DNA of 10,228 bases from an uncultured Clostridia bacterium. GTDB taxonomy: Bacteria > Bacillota > Clostridia > Oscillospirales > QAKW01. The notes below the pieces were generated by a model. That model searched no databases and had not been told where the DNA came from. It saw nothing but the letters and a program-made list of their open reading frames with translations. The stretch is from contig CALXGU010000041.1 of the NCBI GenBank assembly GCA_944387905.1, forward strand, positions 1 through 10,228, written 5' to 3'. This document shows positions 1-6,806 of this stretch, piece by piece; within the stretch, counting starts at the first letter, position 1; the number at the start of each line of letters is the position of its first letter. Made by a program: the position numbers and the translations under genes.

Positions 1-143
1 GCGTCCTGTTCTACATACCCGGGTTTCGGGTAGATCTGTCTGAATTCATGCTGGGCGCTTGATACTATGCTGCCGTATCTGTCGAAAATAATAGTACGGG
101 CGCTTGTGGTGCCTTCATCAAGAGCAAGGATATATTTTTTCAT
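1..143 (-). CDS. glpK: Glycerol kinase (FGGY family), N-terminal part, cut by window edge
   Basis: Only the first 47 codons are present; the gene continues beyond base 1. Glycerol kinase phosphorylates glycerol to sn-glycerol 3-phosphate with ATP in the cytoplasm. The visible N-terminus, MKKYILALDEGTTSAR followed by IIFD and later QIYPKPGYVEQD, matches the start of GlpK, including the phosphate-binding GTTS loop at residues 11-14 and the conserved IYPKPG segment. Two positions differ from the common DQGTTSSR form: Glu replaces Gln at residue 10 and Ala replaces Ser at residue 15. This may mark a GlpK-like paralogue group, and another FGGY sugar kinase cannot be excluded from so short a piece. 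The start at 143 is supported by AAGGAG (complement of 150-155) with a 6-nt spacer. It lies 13 nt after the dehydrogenase stop, so the two genes are almost certainly co-transcribed. Confidence 0.85.
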   Translation of the reverse strand, partial: MKKYILALDEGTTSARTIIFDRYGSIVSSAQHEFRQIYPKPGYVEQD

Positions 144-156
144 ATCATTCTCCTTA

Positions 157-1485
157 TCAGAAGATTTGCTTTGCGTTGTCTATCTCTCCCAGATCCCACA
201 GCAGCCGTGAAACCACATATTTATCACGTATATCTTTTGTTATTACGAATGCGTTTTGTATTTCCTGCCGGCTGATTCCGAATTCCTGCGGTTCCACCGG
301 CGCGCCGATAGATATGAGCAGGTCTTTCACGCTGTCATATTCCGGCAGCTCCTGGTCTATAATGCTGCATATGAGATCCCAGTTGTCTATTATTATATCA
401 AGCCGCTTTTTGTGCTTTTCAGCATCGTATTTATGTTCTTTATACTCACCGTCTATCATGCTCTGAGCGCCTGCGCCCATATTTTCACGCAAAAACTGAC
501 AGTAATTTTCAAATGAGAAGTTTTTCACATATTCAAGCGCCTTTTGACGGTCGGGTCTGAGCTGTCTTACGTATTTATATGCTTTGAGCGACAGCAGAGT
601 CGCCGCAGCGCACTGTATGCCGTGAAGATCGGCCGGAGTATGGAATTCCAGCGCCCGCATATCCCACACATGTGAAAAATAGTGTTCAACACCCGACGCG
701 GGGCGGGATATGCCTGCGTAGTTTGCCGCTATCCCGGATATCACCATTCCCTCCATAACCGCCTTTACTGCTTCAGGCTCGCGTCTTGTAAGCCCGGGCG
801 CTGATTTTACGCACCTGTCAAGTGCCTGTCTTATGATATCGGCTACTTTTTCACAGTAGTATTCACCTACTATCACATGTGCCAGCCGCCATTCGCAGAT
901 GCTTATATATTTTGCTATCATATCTCCCACGCCTGCGCAGAGCATGCGCATCGGCGCACTGCAGAGAATGTCCAGATCAGCACATACAGCGTCCGGGCAT
1001 TTTGATGGCAGTGAGACCTTCAGCCCGTCTCTTGCCATGGAAGATGTGCCTGATGCGTAGCCGTCCATAGACGGAGCGGTGGCGACTATTATATAATTAT
1101 GTCCGGTCTGCGCGGCGAGTATCTTTCCGATATCGTTTATTACGCCTGAGCCGATGCCTACGATTATATCGCAGGACAGGTCGTAATGCATGACGGCAGA
1201 TCCGACTGCCCATTCGTCCGGCTCCAGCGGCTGCGCATTATAACAGTATATCGTATGCTCTATACCTGCCAGCTTGAGCTGTTCTGCCGCAGATGCCCCT
1301 GCTTTTATAGTGTTTTTGTCCGCAAGCACAAACGCCTTGGTGCCGCCGTATTTTTTTATGAGCTCAGGAAGTCTTTTGACCGCACCGGATTCTATTATAA
1401 CGTCGCTTACTCCGGCAAAATGACGCTTTTTGCACTCGCACTCCGCTCTGTCATTTTTAAGCAGATTGGATATAGTGTATTGCAT
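157..1485 (-). CDS. sn-Glycerol-1-phosphate dehydrogenase homologue (AraM/EgsA-like)
   Basis: A 442-aa member of the iron-containing alcohol dehydrogenase superfamily. Characterised relatives (archaeal EgsA, Bacillus AraM) reduce dihydroxyacetone phosphate to sn-glycerol 1-phosphate with NAD(P)H. The nucleotide-binding stretch GIGSGVINDIGK lies at residues 110-121. The metal-site residues expected for the family are seen as Asp141 (in APSMDGYAS), His268 (in GVEHYFSHVWDM) and His288 (in DLHGIQ). At 442 aa it is longer than Bacillus AraM (about 394 aa), mainly at the C-terminus. The frame is open upstream to 1545, but the ATG at 1485 is preferred: it has AGAGG (complement of 1493-1497) 7 nt upstream and lies downstream of a good promoter at 1514-1542. 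A glycerol kinase gene follows after 13 nt. The family call is firm; the exact substrate is inferred. Confidence 0.88.
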   Translation of the reverse strand: MQYTISNLLKNDRAECECKKRHFAGVSDVIIESGAVKRLPELIKKYGGTKAFVLADKNTIKAGASAAEQLKLAGIEHTIYCYNAQPLEPDEWAVGSAVMHYDLSCDIIVGIGSGVINDIGKILAAQTGHNYIIVATAPSMDGYASGTSSMARDGLKVSLPSKCPDAVCADLDILCSAPMRMLCAGVGDMIAKYISICEWRLAHVIVGEYYCEKVADIIRQALDRCVKSAPGLTRREPEAVKAVMEGMVISGIAANYAGISRPASGVEHYFSHVWDMRALEFHTPADLHGIQCAAATLLSLKAYKYVRQLRPDRQKALEYVKNFSFENYCQFLRENMGAGAQSMIDGEYKEHKYDAEKHKKRLDIIIDNWDLICSIIDQELPEYDSVKDLLISIGAPVEPQEFGISRQEIQNAFVITKDIRDKYVVSRLLWDLGEIDNAKQIF

Positions 1486-1513
1486 TGTTATACCTCTTTT
1501 TTTATTTTTTATG

Positions 1514-1542
1514 ATAATATCACAAATATACTTTCTTTTCAA
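1514..1542 (-). promoter_or_regulatory. Predicted sigma-A promoter of the G1PDH-glycerol kinase unit
   Basis: On the minus strand TTGAAA (complement of 1537-1542) is separated by exactly 17 nt from TATTAT (complement of 1514-1519). The expected transcript start is near 1507, giving a leader of about 22 nt before the G1PDH ATG. It lies in the 78-nt gap after the radical SAM gene, so the G1PDH unit can be expressed independently of that gene. The -35 box is part of ATTGTTGAA, a 9-mer also found at the -35 of the radical SAM promoter. Confidence 0.7.
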
Positions 1543-1563
1543 CAATTAAAAAACATACACACC

Positions 1564-2460
1564 TTAATTACTGCTGCCCTGAACGATGTCGTCGCGTTCA
1601 AATGCCGCGTTTATACTGTTGAGCACACGTTTTTTATCCGCGCTCCACAGCGGGGCGACCAGGTATTTTTTTGCTCCGTCGCCGGTAAGTCTGTGTATCA
1701 CGATTTCAGGAGGGATTATGCTTATGCACTTTTCAAGCATCGATATGTATTCATCCATATCCGGAAGAGTGAATTTTCCGTCACGGTAATCCTTTTCAAG
1801 ATCAGTTCCGCAAAGAACATGCAGCAGCTGCAGCTTTATCCCGTTTATTCCGCCGCGGCAGACATGACGTATCGTGTCAAGCATCATTTGTTCGGTCTCT
1901 CCGGGAAGATACAGAATGACATGCGTCACGACCTCGATCGCTGCCCGTCTCAGTCTGTCGACAGCGCTGTCATATACCTCAAGCGGATATCCGCGGCGTA
2001 TATACCGTGCGGTCTTTTCATGTATTGTCTGCAGTCCCAGCTCTACCGTCACCGGTTTTATTTCAGACAGTCTTTGAAGCAGTGATATTTTGCTGTCTTC
2101 AAGGCAGTCCGGACGTGTCGCGACTGACAGAGCTGCGATATCGGGGTGTCTTATTGCCTGAGTAAAGATTTTCTCAAGGTATTCAGTGTCGGCATATGTA
2201 TTGGTATAGTTCTGAAAATAAGCTATATACCTGCCGCTTTGTATTTTACCTGATACCAGCCGCTTTGCAGCTTCTATCTGTTCTGCTGTATCAAGGCCGG
2301 ACTGCGCAAACTCGCCCGAGCCGCCCAGACAGAATATACAGCCTCGGGTATCGATTTTCCCGTCTCTGTTGGGACAGGTCATATGTCCGTCTAGCGCAAG
2401 CTTATATACTTTGCAGCCAAACCGTTTTTTTAGATTTTTATTAAGCGAATTATAGTACAT
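1564..2460 (-). CDS. TIGR01212 / YhcC-family radical SAM protein
   Basis: A 298-aa cytoplasmic radical SAM protein, close in length to E. coli YhcC (about 309 aa). The N-terminal iron-sulfur motif has the spacing of this family: Cys29 in CPNRDG, then Cys41 and Cys44 in GCIFC. Other family hallmarks are VYKLALDG before the first cysteine, VELGLQT in the middle, LYLPGET, and HRLTGDG near the C-terminus. Members bind a [4Fe-4S] cluster and cleave S-adenosylmethionine; the family has been linked to RNA modification, but I infer no specific reaction here. The ATG at 2460 is the only usable start: an in-frame TAA lies six codons upstream with no ATG, GTG or TTG between, and the next internal Met is only three residues before Cys29. 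There is no Shine-Dalgarno sequence, and the promoter abuts the start codon. Confidence 0.93.
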   Translation of the reverse strand: MYYNSLNKNLKKRFGCKVYKLALDGHMTCPNRDGKIDTRGCIFCLGGSGEFAQSGLDTAEQIEAAKRLVSGKIQSGRYIAYFQNYTNTYADTEYLEKIFTQAIRHPDIAALSVATRPDCLEDSKISLLQRLSEIKPVTVELGLQTIHEKTARYIRRGYPLEVYDSAVDRLRRAAIEVVTHVILYLPGETEQMMLDTIRHVCRGGINGIKLQLLHVLCGTDLEKDYRDGKFTLPDMDEYISMLEKCISIIPPEIVIHRLTGDGAKKYLVAPLWSADKKRVLNSINAAFERDDIVQGSSN

Positions 2461-2466
2461 ACTGTA

Positions 2467-2495
2467 ATTATAATATTAAAGTCGGAATTGTTCAA
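2467..2495 (-). promoter_or_regulatory. Predicted promoter giving a leaderless radical SAM mRNA
   Basis: On the minus strand TTGAAC (complement of 2490-2495) is followed after 17 nt by a perfect TATAAT (complement of 2467-2472). Only six bases, TACAGT, separate TATAAT from the ATG at 2460, so the predicted +1 is the A of the start codon. The -35 box lies inside the palindrome at 2487-2499, which could be an operator that blocks polymerase. Confidence 0.65.
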
Positions 2496-2499
2496 CAAT
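2487..2499. promoter_or_regulatory. Palindrome ATTGTT-C-AACAAT, possible operator
   Basis: A perfect 6-bp inverted repeat around one central base, with the core of the palindrome covering the -35 box of the leaderless radical SAM promoter. The position is typical of a repressor site, but no regulator is encoded nearby to bind it. It could also be chance in AT-rich DNA. Confidence 0.35.
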
Positions 2500-2534
2500 C
2501 GGTATATGGTTATTTCTCACAAAATACGCAGTGC

Positions 2535-2558
2535 AAATTTGTAATTATTAACAAATTT
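2535..2558. promoter_or_regulatory. Inverted repeat AAATTTGT-N8-ACAAATTT, possible operator
   Basis: Two perfect 8-bp arms are separated by 8 bp. The repeat sits about 20 bp upstream of the -35 box of the ABC transporter promoter and between the two divergent promoters. It lacks a T-run on either strand and is not at a gene end, so a protein-binding site is more likely than a terminator. Confidence 0.4.
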
Positions 2559-2577
2559 TTAATTTATAAAAAATTAT

Positions 2578-2605
2578 TTGATTTTCCGATTATATGTATT
2601 ATAAT
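2578..2605 (+). promoter_or_regulatory. Predicted sigma-A promoter of the ABC-DUF5685-J-domain operon
   Basis: TTGATT (2578-2583) is followed after 16 nt by a perfect TATAAT (2600-2605). The expected start is near 2612, inside the small dyad GTTG-ATA-CAAC (2606-2616). A GGAG at 2623-2626 then leads to the ATG at 2634. The upstream 60 bases are very AT-rich and could act as an UP element. Confidence 0.65.
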
Positions 2606-2633
2606 GTTGATACAACTATGACGGAGAAGTATA

Positions 2634-3977
2634 ATGTTAAATTTAAAAAATATTGTAAAAACATATAAGACCGGCAATGAGAATGTGGTCGCTCTGAAGG
2701 GCGTGTCGGTCAGATTTCGTAAAAATGAATTTGTAGCCATACTCGGTCAGTCGGGCTGCGGAAAGACGACTATGCTCAATATCATAGGGGGCTTGGACCG
2801 CTATACAGACGGCGATCTTATCATAGCCGGTAAATCCACAAAACAGTTTCGCGACAGTGACTGGGATAATTATCGTAATCGCCGTGTCGGTTTTGTGTTT
2901 CAGAATTATAATCTTATACCGCATCAGACAGTGCTGTCAAATGTTGAGCTGGCACTCACATTATCCGGAGTTTCAAAGCATGAACGCAGAAAACGCGCTA
3001 AAGAGGTGCTTGAAAAAGTAGGGCTGGGAGATCAGCTGAAAAAGAAACCCAATCAGATGTCGGGCGGACAAATGCAGCGTGTGGCTATAGCACGCGCTCT
3101 TATAAACAATCCCGAAATACTTCTTGCTGACGAGCCGACGGGTGCTCTTGATTCCGAGACCTCGGTTCAGATCATGGAGATACTCAAGGAGGTCGCAAAA
3201 GACAGGCTTGTCATAATGGTTACACACAATCCGGATCTCGCAGACAGATATTCAACAAGAATAATACGTCTGCTGGACGGAAAAATAACAGATGATACCG
3301 ACCCGTATACAGATGAACAGGCCGCGCAAGCCGGAGCTGTTGAACAGAACAAAAAGTCGGGCAGAAAGAAAAAACCGTCCATGTCTTTTATGACGGCGCT
3401 TTCCCTTTCTGTAAACAACTTGCTTACGAAAAAGGCGAGAACAATTTTAACCGCTTTTGCAGGCTCTATCGGTATAATAGGCATCGCGCTTATCATGTCG
3501 GTTTCTACCGGTGTCAATGCGTATATAAACTCGATAGAGAGAAATACTATGGCGAGTTATCCCATTACAGTGAGCGAAACTACTATGGATACCTCTGCCA
3601 TGCTGTCTGCATTTATGAATTCCGCAAACGCGTCTCACGATACAGAACAGCAGGAAAACACGATTTATTCAAACGATATTGTCGTTCAGATGATGGAATC
3701 AATGACCGCGGGTGTTACCACAAATAATCTTAAGGATTTTAAAACGTTTTTGGAATCTAACGAACAGATAAAAGAAAACAGCTATGACATAAAATATTCA
3801 TACTCAACGGGCATGAACGTCTATCTCAACAATGATGACGGAACTTATACCAAAGGACTCATGAATATTTACGAGCTTTACGATGCCATGGGCATGGATA
3901 CCGGAAGCGCGTCGGAAATGATGGGTTCGGCGGTGTCAGGGTCATCTGTGTGGACAGAGCTTGTGGGTGACAGCTAA
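2634..3977 (+). CDS. N-terminal product of the broken ABC gene: ATPase plus first membrane helix
   Basis: This is the 447-aa product made if the internal TAA is read as stop. The ATPase looks intact: Walker A GQSGCGKT at 38-45, Q-loop Gln90, signature SGGQ at 143-146, Walker B with Asp166 and Glu167, and H-loop His198. It is followed by a Lys/Arg-rich linker, one membrane helix near 270-291 and about 155 residues of extracytoplasmic domain. Without the C-terminal three helices it should not form a working FtsX-type transporter, although it could still hydrolyse ATP. The start is supported by GGAG at 2623-2626 with a 7-nt spacer and by the promoter just upstream. Confidence 0.65.
   Translation: MLNLKNIVKTYKTGNENVVALKGVSVRFRKNEFVAILGQSGCGKTTMLNIIGGLDRYTDGDLIIAGKSTKQFRDSDWDNYRNRRVGFVFQNYNLIPHQTVLSNVELALTLSGVSKHERRKRAKEVLEKVGLGDQLKKKPNQMSGGQMQRVAIARALINNPEILLADEPTGALDSETSVQIMEILKEVAKDRLVIMVTHNPDLADRYSTRIIRLLDGKITDDTDPYTDEQAAQAGAVEQNKKSGRKKKPSMSFMTALSLSVNNLLTKKARTILTAFAGSIGIIGIALIMSVSTGVNAYINSIERNTMASYPITVSETTMDTSAMLSAFMNSANASHDTEQQENTIYSNDIVVQMMESMTAGVTTNNLKDFKTFLESNEQIKENSYDIKYSYSTGMNVYLNNDDGTYTKGLMNIYELYDAMGMDTGSASEMMGSAVSGSSVWTELVGDS
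3975..3977 (+). other. Premature in-frame TAA in the ABC transporter gene
   Basis: Codon 448 counted from 2634 is TAA, within AGC-TAA-TAT-ATA. A single base change from AAA, CAA or GAA would create it, and charged or amide residues fit this part of the extracytoplasmic domain. The coding frame resumes immediately after it. Confidence 0.85.
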
Positions 3978-4064
3978 TATATATCCGAGAGCTATGATCT
4001 GCTTTACGGCAAGCTGCCGCAAAACAGCGATGAAATCGTTTTTATCGTCAACGATAAAAATCAG

Positions 4065-5243
4065 GTGTCCGATTACACCCTGTATTCGCTTGGCATACGC
4101 GATGTCAATCAGCTTAAAGAATATCTGGATAATGTGAAAAACAATCTGAATGATGATGACAACACGGTTGAGCTTGAGACACGCAGCTATACCTATGAGG
4201 AACTGTGTGATTATACCTTCAGCGTTCTTACAGATGCCGACTATTATAGTTATGACAGTCAAAAGAATCTTATAAGCGAGAGCTCTGACGCTGTTATAAC
4301 CGACAGACTGGCAAATGCGATAAAATTAAAGGTAGTCGGAATCGTAAAACCCACTGATGAGAGCGAGGCTTCGTCACAGGAGGGTACGATAGGCTATACA
4401 AAGGAGCTTATGGACCGGCTGATAGACAGTGTAAATGACAGCCAAGTCGTAAAAGCTCAGCTGGAAAATGAAACGGTGGATCTGTTTACCGGTATCTCTT
4501 TTGAGAAGAAGGAATATACAGCTGATGAGATCCGAGCTTTTATAGCGAGTGATCCGGAAATGAGTCATTATGCCGATATGCCGGATCAAATGCTTTTGGA
4601 ATATGGCAACGCGTTTATGCAGACTCAGGCTACTTATGAAGGCAATCTCAGCCTTTTGGGTTATGTTGACCGCGAAAAGCCGTCTGGCATCAATATATAT
4701 CCGAAAGATTTTGAGGCGAAAGAGGTTATAACGGATACGATAGAACAGTACAATGATGCCGCTGCCGAGGAGGATAAAATCACTTATACCGATATGGTCG
4801 CGGTGCTTATGAGCTCAGTGACAACTATTGTCAATGCGATATCATATGTGCTGATTGCCTTTGTAGCGATCTCACTTATCGTATCGTCGATCATGATAGG
4901 TATAATAACCTATATTTCCGTTCTGGAGCGCACAAAGGAAATCGGTATCCTGCGTTCGATAGGCGCGTCTAAAAAAGATATTTCTCATGTTTTCAACGCC
5001 GAAACAACGATTGTCGGTTTCTCTGCCGGAATCATCGGAATAGCGGTCACATTACTTCTGCTGATACCGATAAATGCGATCCTGCATTCTCTGACCGGCA
5101 TTTCATCGCTTTCGGCTACTCTGCCGGTATTGGGTGCAGTAATACTTGTGCTTATAAGCATATTCCTCACATATATAGCCGGGCTTATACCTTCCGGTTT
5201 TGCTGCAAAGCGCGATCCGGTCGAGGCTCTGAGGACGGAATAA
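4065..5243 (+). CDS. C-terminal part of the broken ABC gene: FtsX-like permease domain
   Basis: This holds the rest of the extracytoplasmic domain and the C-terminal FtsX-like permease region. Three helices start near VNAISYVLIAF, TTIVGFSAG and LPVLGAVIL, with the cytoplasmic ERTKEIGILRSIGASKKD segment between the first two. The first in-frame possible start after the TAA is a GTG at 4065, and it has no convincing ribosome binding site. Separate translation is therefore doubtful, and this is best read as the downstream half of the 2634-5243 gene. The C-terminal RDPVEALRTE is typical of MacB-type permeases. The TAA at 5241-5243 overlaps the next ATG by one base. Confidence 0.45.
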   Translation: MSDYTLYSLGIRDVNQLKEYLDNVKNNLNDDDNTVELETRSYTYEELCDYTFSVLTDADYYSYDSQKNLISESSDAVITDRLANAIKLKVVGIVKPTDESEASSQEGTIGYTKELMDRLIDSVNDSQVVKAQLENETVDLFTGISFEKKEYTADEIRAFIASDPEMSHYADMPDQMLLEYGNAFMQTQATYEGNLSLLGYVDREKPSGINIYPKDFEAKEVITDTIEQYNDAAAEEDKITYTDMVAVLMSSVTTIVNAISYVLIAFVAISLIVSSIMIGIITYISVLERTKEIGILRSIGASKKDISHVFNAETTIVGFSAGIIGIAVTLLLLIPINAILHSLTGISSLSATLPVLGAVILVLISIFLTYIAGLIPSGFAAKRDPVEALRTE

Positions 5244-6055
5244 TGTTCGGGTATGTAAATGTTGATTTAAGATGTCTGTCTGACAGCGCAATCAAACAAT
5301 ACAAGTCGTATTACTGCGGACTTTGTCATCAGCTGCGGCGGCAGTACGGAGAGCGTGCAAGATGGATCTTAAGCTTTGATCCGGCCTTCTTATTCATCAT
5401 CCTTTCCGCTCTGGAGCGTGAACAGCCGGTATGTGATGTGAACAGATGCCCGTATCATTTCGGGTCAAAACGGCCGTGCGTTTGCGGTGATACAGCAAGA
5501 TACTGCGCTGACGTCACTGTGATTTTGACTTATCTCAATTTCGAAGATGATATATCGGATGACAGATCGCATCGAGCGGCGGCCATGCGCCGTTTTTACA
5601 GACGTGCGTATGAAAAGGCAAGCGCGGCACATCCACGGCTCAGCCGCAAGATATCCGATGCTCTGCACAGACTCGAACTGGAGGAACGTGCGGGCCAGAC
5701 CAATCCGGATATACCGGCAAATATATTCGGACAGATTCTTCAGTCGGTTTTCGAATATAACGAAAAAGCCGGCCGGTTCGGATACGCTCTTGGAAGAGCT
5801 ATCTATCTTACCGACGCCGCGTGCGATTTCAAATCCGATCTGAAGCACAGGCGCTATAATCCTTTTGTGTGTTTCAGAATGTCTCAGCTTGACGATATAC
5901 TCAGCAATGTGTACGGCAGCTGTGCTGTGGAATATGAAAAACTTGAGCTGTACCGCTCAAAGGAAATCACCGATAACGTGATTTACAGCGGTATACAGCT
6001 CAAATATGAACTTTTAAAACGACTCAGAGGTAAAAGGCATGACAGATCCATATGA
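5243..6055 (+). CDS. DUF5685 family protein
   Basis: A 270-aa protein recognised from the DUF5685 N-terminal pattern: MFGYV start, YYCGLCHQLRRQYG at 23-35, then LSFD. The function of the family is not known. Cysteines cluster in the first third (Cys25, 28, 64, 69, 79, 81, 88) in CxxC and CPYH contexts, which suggests a bound metal or iron-sulfur cluster; this is inference. The acidic EDDISDD run near 101-107 is also typical of the family. There is no signal peptide or membrane helix. The ATG shares one base with the stop of the ABC gene (TAATG), with GAGGACGG just upstream, so translation is probably coupled. The premature stop in the ABC gene may reduce its expression. Its end overlaps the J-domain gene by 17 nt. 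Confidence 0.85.
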   Translation: MFGYVNVDLRCLSDSAIKQYKSYYCGLCHQLRRQYGERARWILSFDPAFLFIILSALEREQPVCDVNRCPYHFGSKRPCVCGDTARYCADVTVILTYLNFEDDISDDRSHRAAAMRRFYRRAYEKASAAHPRLSRKISDALHRLELEERAGQTNPDIPANIFGQILQSVFEYNEKAGRFGYALGRAIYLTDAACDFKSDLKHRRYNPFVCFRMSQLDDILSNVYGSCAVEYEKLELYRSKEITDNVIYSGIQLKYELLKRLRGKRHDRSI

Positions 6056-6605
6056 GGTGCTGGGTGTTCCCCGTGACGCTTCGGAAGATGAAATAACAAA
6101 GGCATACCGAAAGCTGGTGAAAAAATATCATCCCGATCTCAACCCCGGCGATGAGACCGCTCAGAGAAAAATGCGGGAAATCAATCAGGCGTATGATATG
6201 ATAAAAAAAGGTGCGGGAAGCGGCGCCGGATACCAAGGCCAGTATGCGGGCGGGTCCGGTTCTTCTGCATCCCCGCTTGATTCCGCCGAGGCGTATATTA
6301 TGTCCGGAATGTATGAGCAAGCTCTGTATATACTTCAGAATATACAGGACCACAGCGCGCGCTGGCACTATCTGAGCGCCATGGCCTTTTCTCAGGCGGG
6401 CTACGCGGTTACAGCACTTCAGCACGCACAGATGGCTGTGCGGCTCGAGCCGTCAAACGCAAAATATCAGGCTCTTTTGCAAAGGCTGAGTATCGGGCAG
6501 TCTCAATACTATCAGAGACGTGTAGTTGTCTCTCCGGCAGGAGGATTTGCCAGACTTTTTATAGCGATCATTCTTGCGAGACTGTGCTGCTGTTTTTGCA
6601 GGTGA
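6039..6605 (+). CDS. J-domain (DnaJ-like) protein with TPR-like region and Cys-rich tail
   Basis: A 188-aa protein. Residues 4-58 form a J domain with the diagnostic HPD at 31-33, which in the family stimulates the ATPase of an Hsp70 (DnaK). A Gly/Ser-rich linker follows (58-80), then an alpha-helical TPR-like region (about 81-150, with SAEAYIMSGMYEQAL, YLSAMAFSQAG and ALQHAQMAVRLEPSN). The end is short and hydrophobic (FARLFIAIILARL) and finishes in CCCFCR. It lacks the zinc fingers and substrate domains of true DnaJ, so it is a specialised co-chaperone rather than DnaJ itself. The hydrophobic Cys-rich tail may anchor it to the membrane or to a partner (inference). The ATG at 6039 lies inside the end of the DUF5685 gene, with AGAGG at 6026-6030 and an 8-nt spacer, so it belongs to the same operon. 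Confidence 0.88.
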   Translation: MTDPYEVLGVPRDASEDEITKAYRKLVKKYHPDLNPGDETAQRKMREINQAYDMIKKGAGSGAGYQGQYAGGSGSSASPLDSAEAYIMSGMYEQALYILQNIQDHSARWHYLSAMAFSQAGYAVTALQHAQMAVRLEPSNAKYQALLQRLSIGQSQYYQRRVVVSPAGGFARLFIAIILARLCCCFCR

Positions 6606-6727
6606 TACGACTCGATCAGCCTCATTGCAATAAAAGGATATCATAACCCATTTCAGACTTTGCTGTGCTGAGTTATCAGGCTCCGGCTTAAAATCAGCCG
6701 TGACTCAATATTTATGAAAAATGCAGG

Positions 6728-6751
6728 AAAAACCGCAAAAATTCTATGCGG
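6728..6751 (-). terminator. Weak terminator-like hairpin, minus strand
   Basis: On the minus strand CCGCA and TGCGG form a 5-bp stem around a 9-nt loop and are followed directly by TTTTT (complement of 6728-6732). It could back up the araC terminator for minus-strand read-through, but the stem is short. Confidence 0.25.
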
Positions 6752-6772
6752 CATTTAAAAAAATTAAATTTG

Positions 6773-6802
6773 TTGATGAAAAAGTCAAGTCAATGGTATA
6801 AA
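6773..6802 (+). promoter_or_regulatory. Possible promoter of the spoVT remnant
   Basis: TTGATG (6773-6778) and TATAAA (6797-6802) are 18 nt apart, upstream of the spoVT-like start. Intact spoVT is transcribed by sigma-G in Bacillus; I could not identify a clear sigma-G promoter here, so this sigma-A-like pair is tentative. Confidence 0.3.
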
Positions 6803-6806
6803 TCTT

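Larger units (their letters stand above)
2634..5243 (+). pseudogene. ABC transporter ATPase-permease fusion (MacB/FtsX type), interrupted by an in-frame TAA
   Basis: The frame is continuous from the ATG at 2634 to the TAA at 5243 (869 codons) except for one TAA at 3975-3977, codon 448. The encoded protein would have an N-terminal MacB/LolD-type ATPase (about residues 1-225), a basic linker, one transmembrane helix near 270-291, a large extracytoplasmic domain, and three C-terminal helices near 732-761, 789-815 and 830-853 in an FtsX-like permease domain with RSIGASKKD between the first two of them. Sequence on both sides of the stop reads as one protein (TELVGDS, stop, YISESYDLLYGKLP) with no length change, so this is a point nonsense change rather than a frameshift. 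Relatives export lipoproteins, peptides or antibiotics; the substrate here is unknown. TAA also ends neighbouring genes, so recoding is unlikely. Either the strain lost the protein or the base is a sequencing error. Confidence 0.8.

Noticed and set aside
1486..1545. Twenty-residue N-terminal extension of the G1PDH homologue
   Set aside because: It would run through the predicted promoter and contains Lys/Ile-rich intergenic-type sequence. The ATG at 1485 has its own AGAGG.
1186..2085. Long open frame of 299 codons on the plus strand
   Set aside because: It lies antisense across both the G1PDH and radical SAM genes and the gap between them. Its translation is rich in Cys, Tyr, Phe and Arg without any recognisable domain.
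3975..3977. TAA read as a sense codon (recoding)
   Set aside because: TAA is the normal terminator of the radical SAM gene, the ABC gene end, the regulator and the glycyl radical enzyme, and no read-through structure is evident beside this codon.
6670..6706. Rho-independent terminator for the J-domain operon
   Set aside because: A hairpin can be drawn (CGGCT-N7-AGCCG with outer GAGT/ACTC), but the outer stem is interrupted and no run of T follows, so it is mentioned only as a possible structure.
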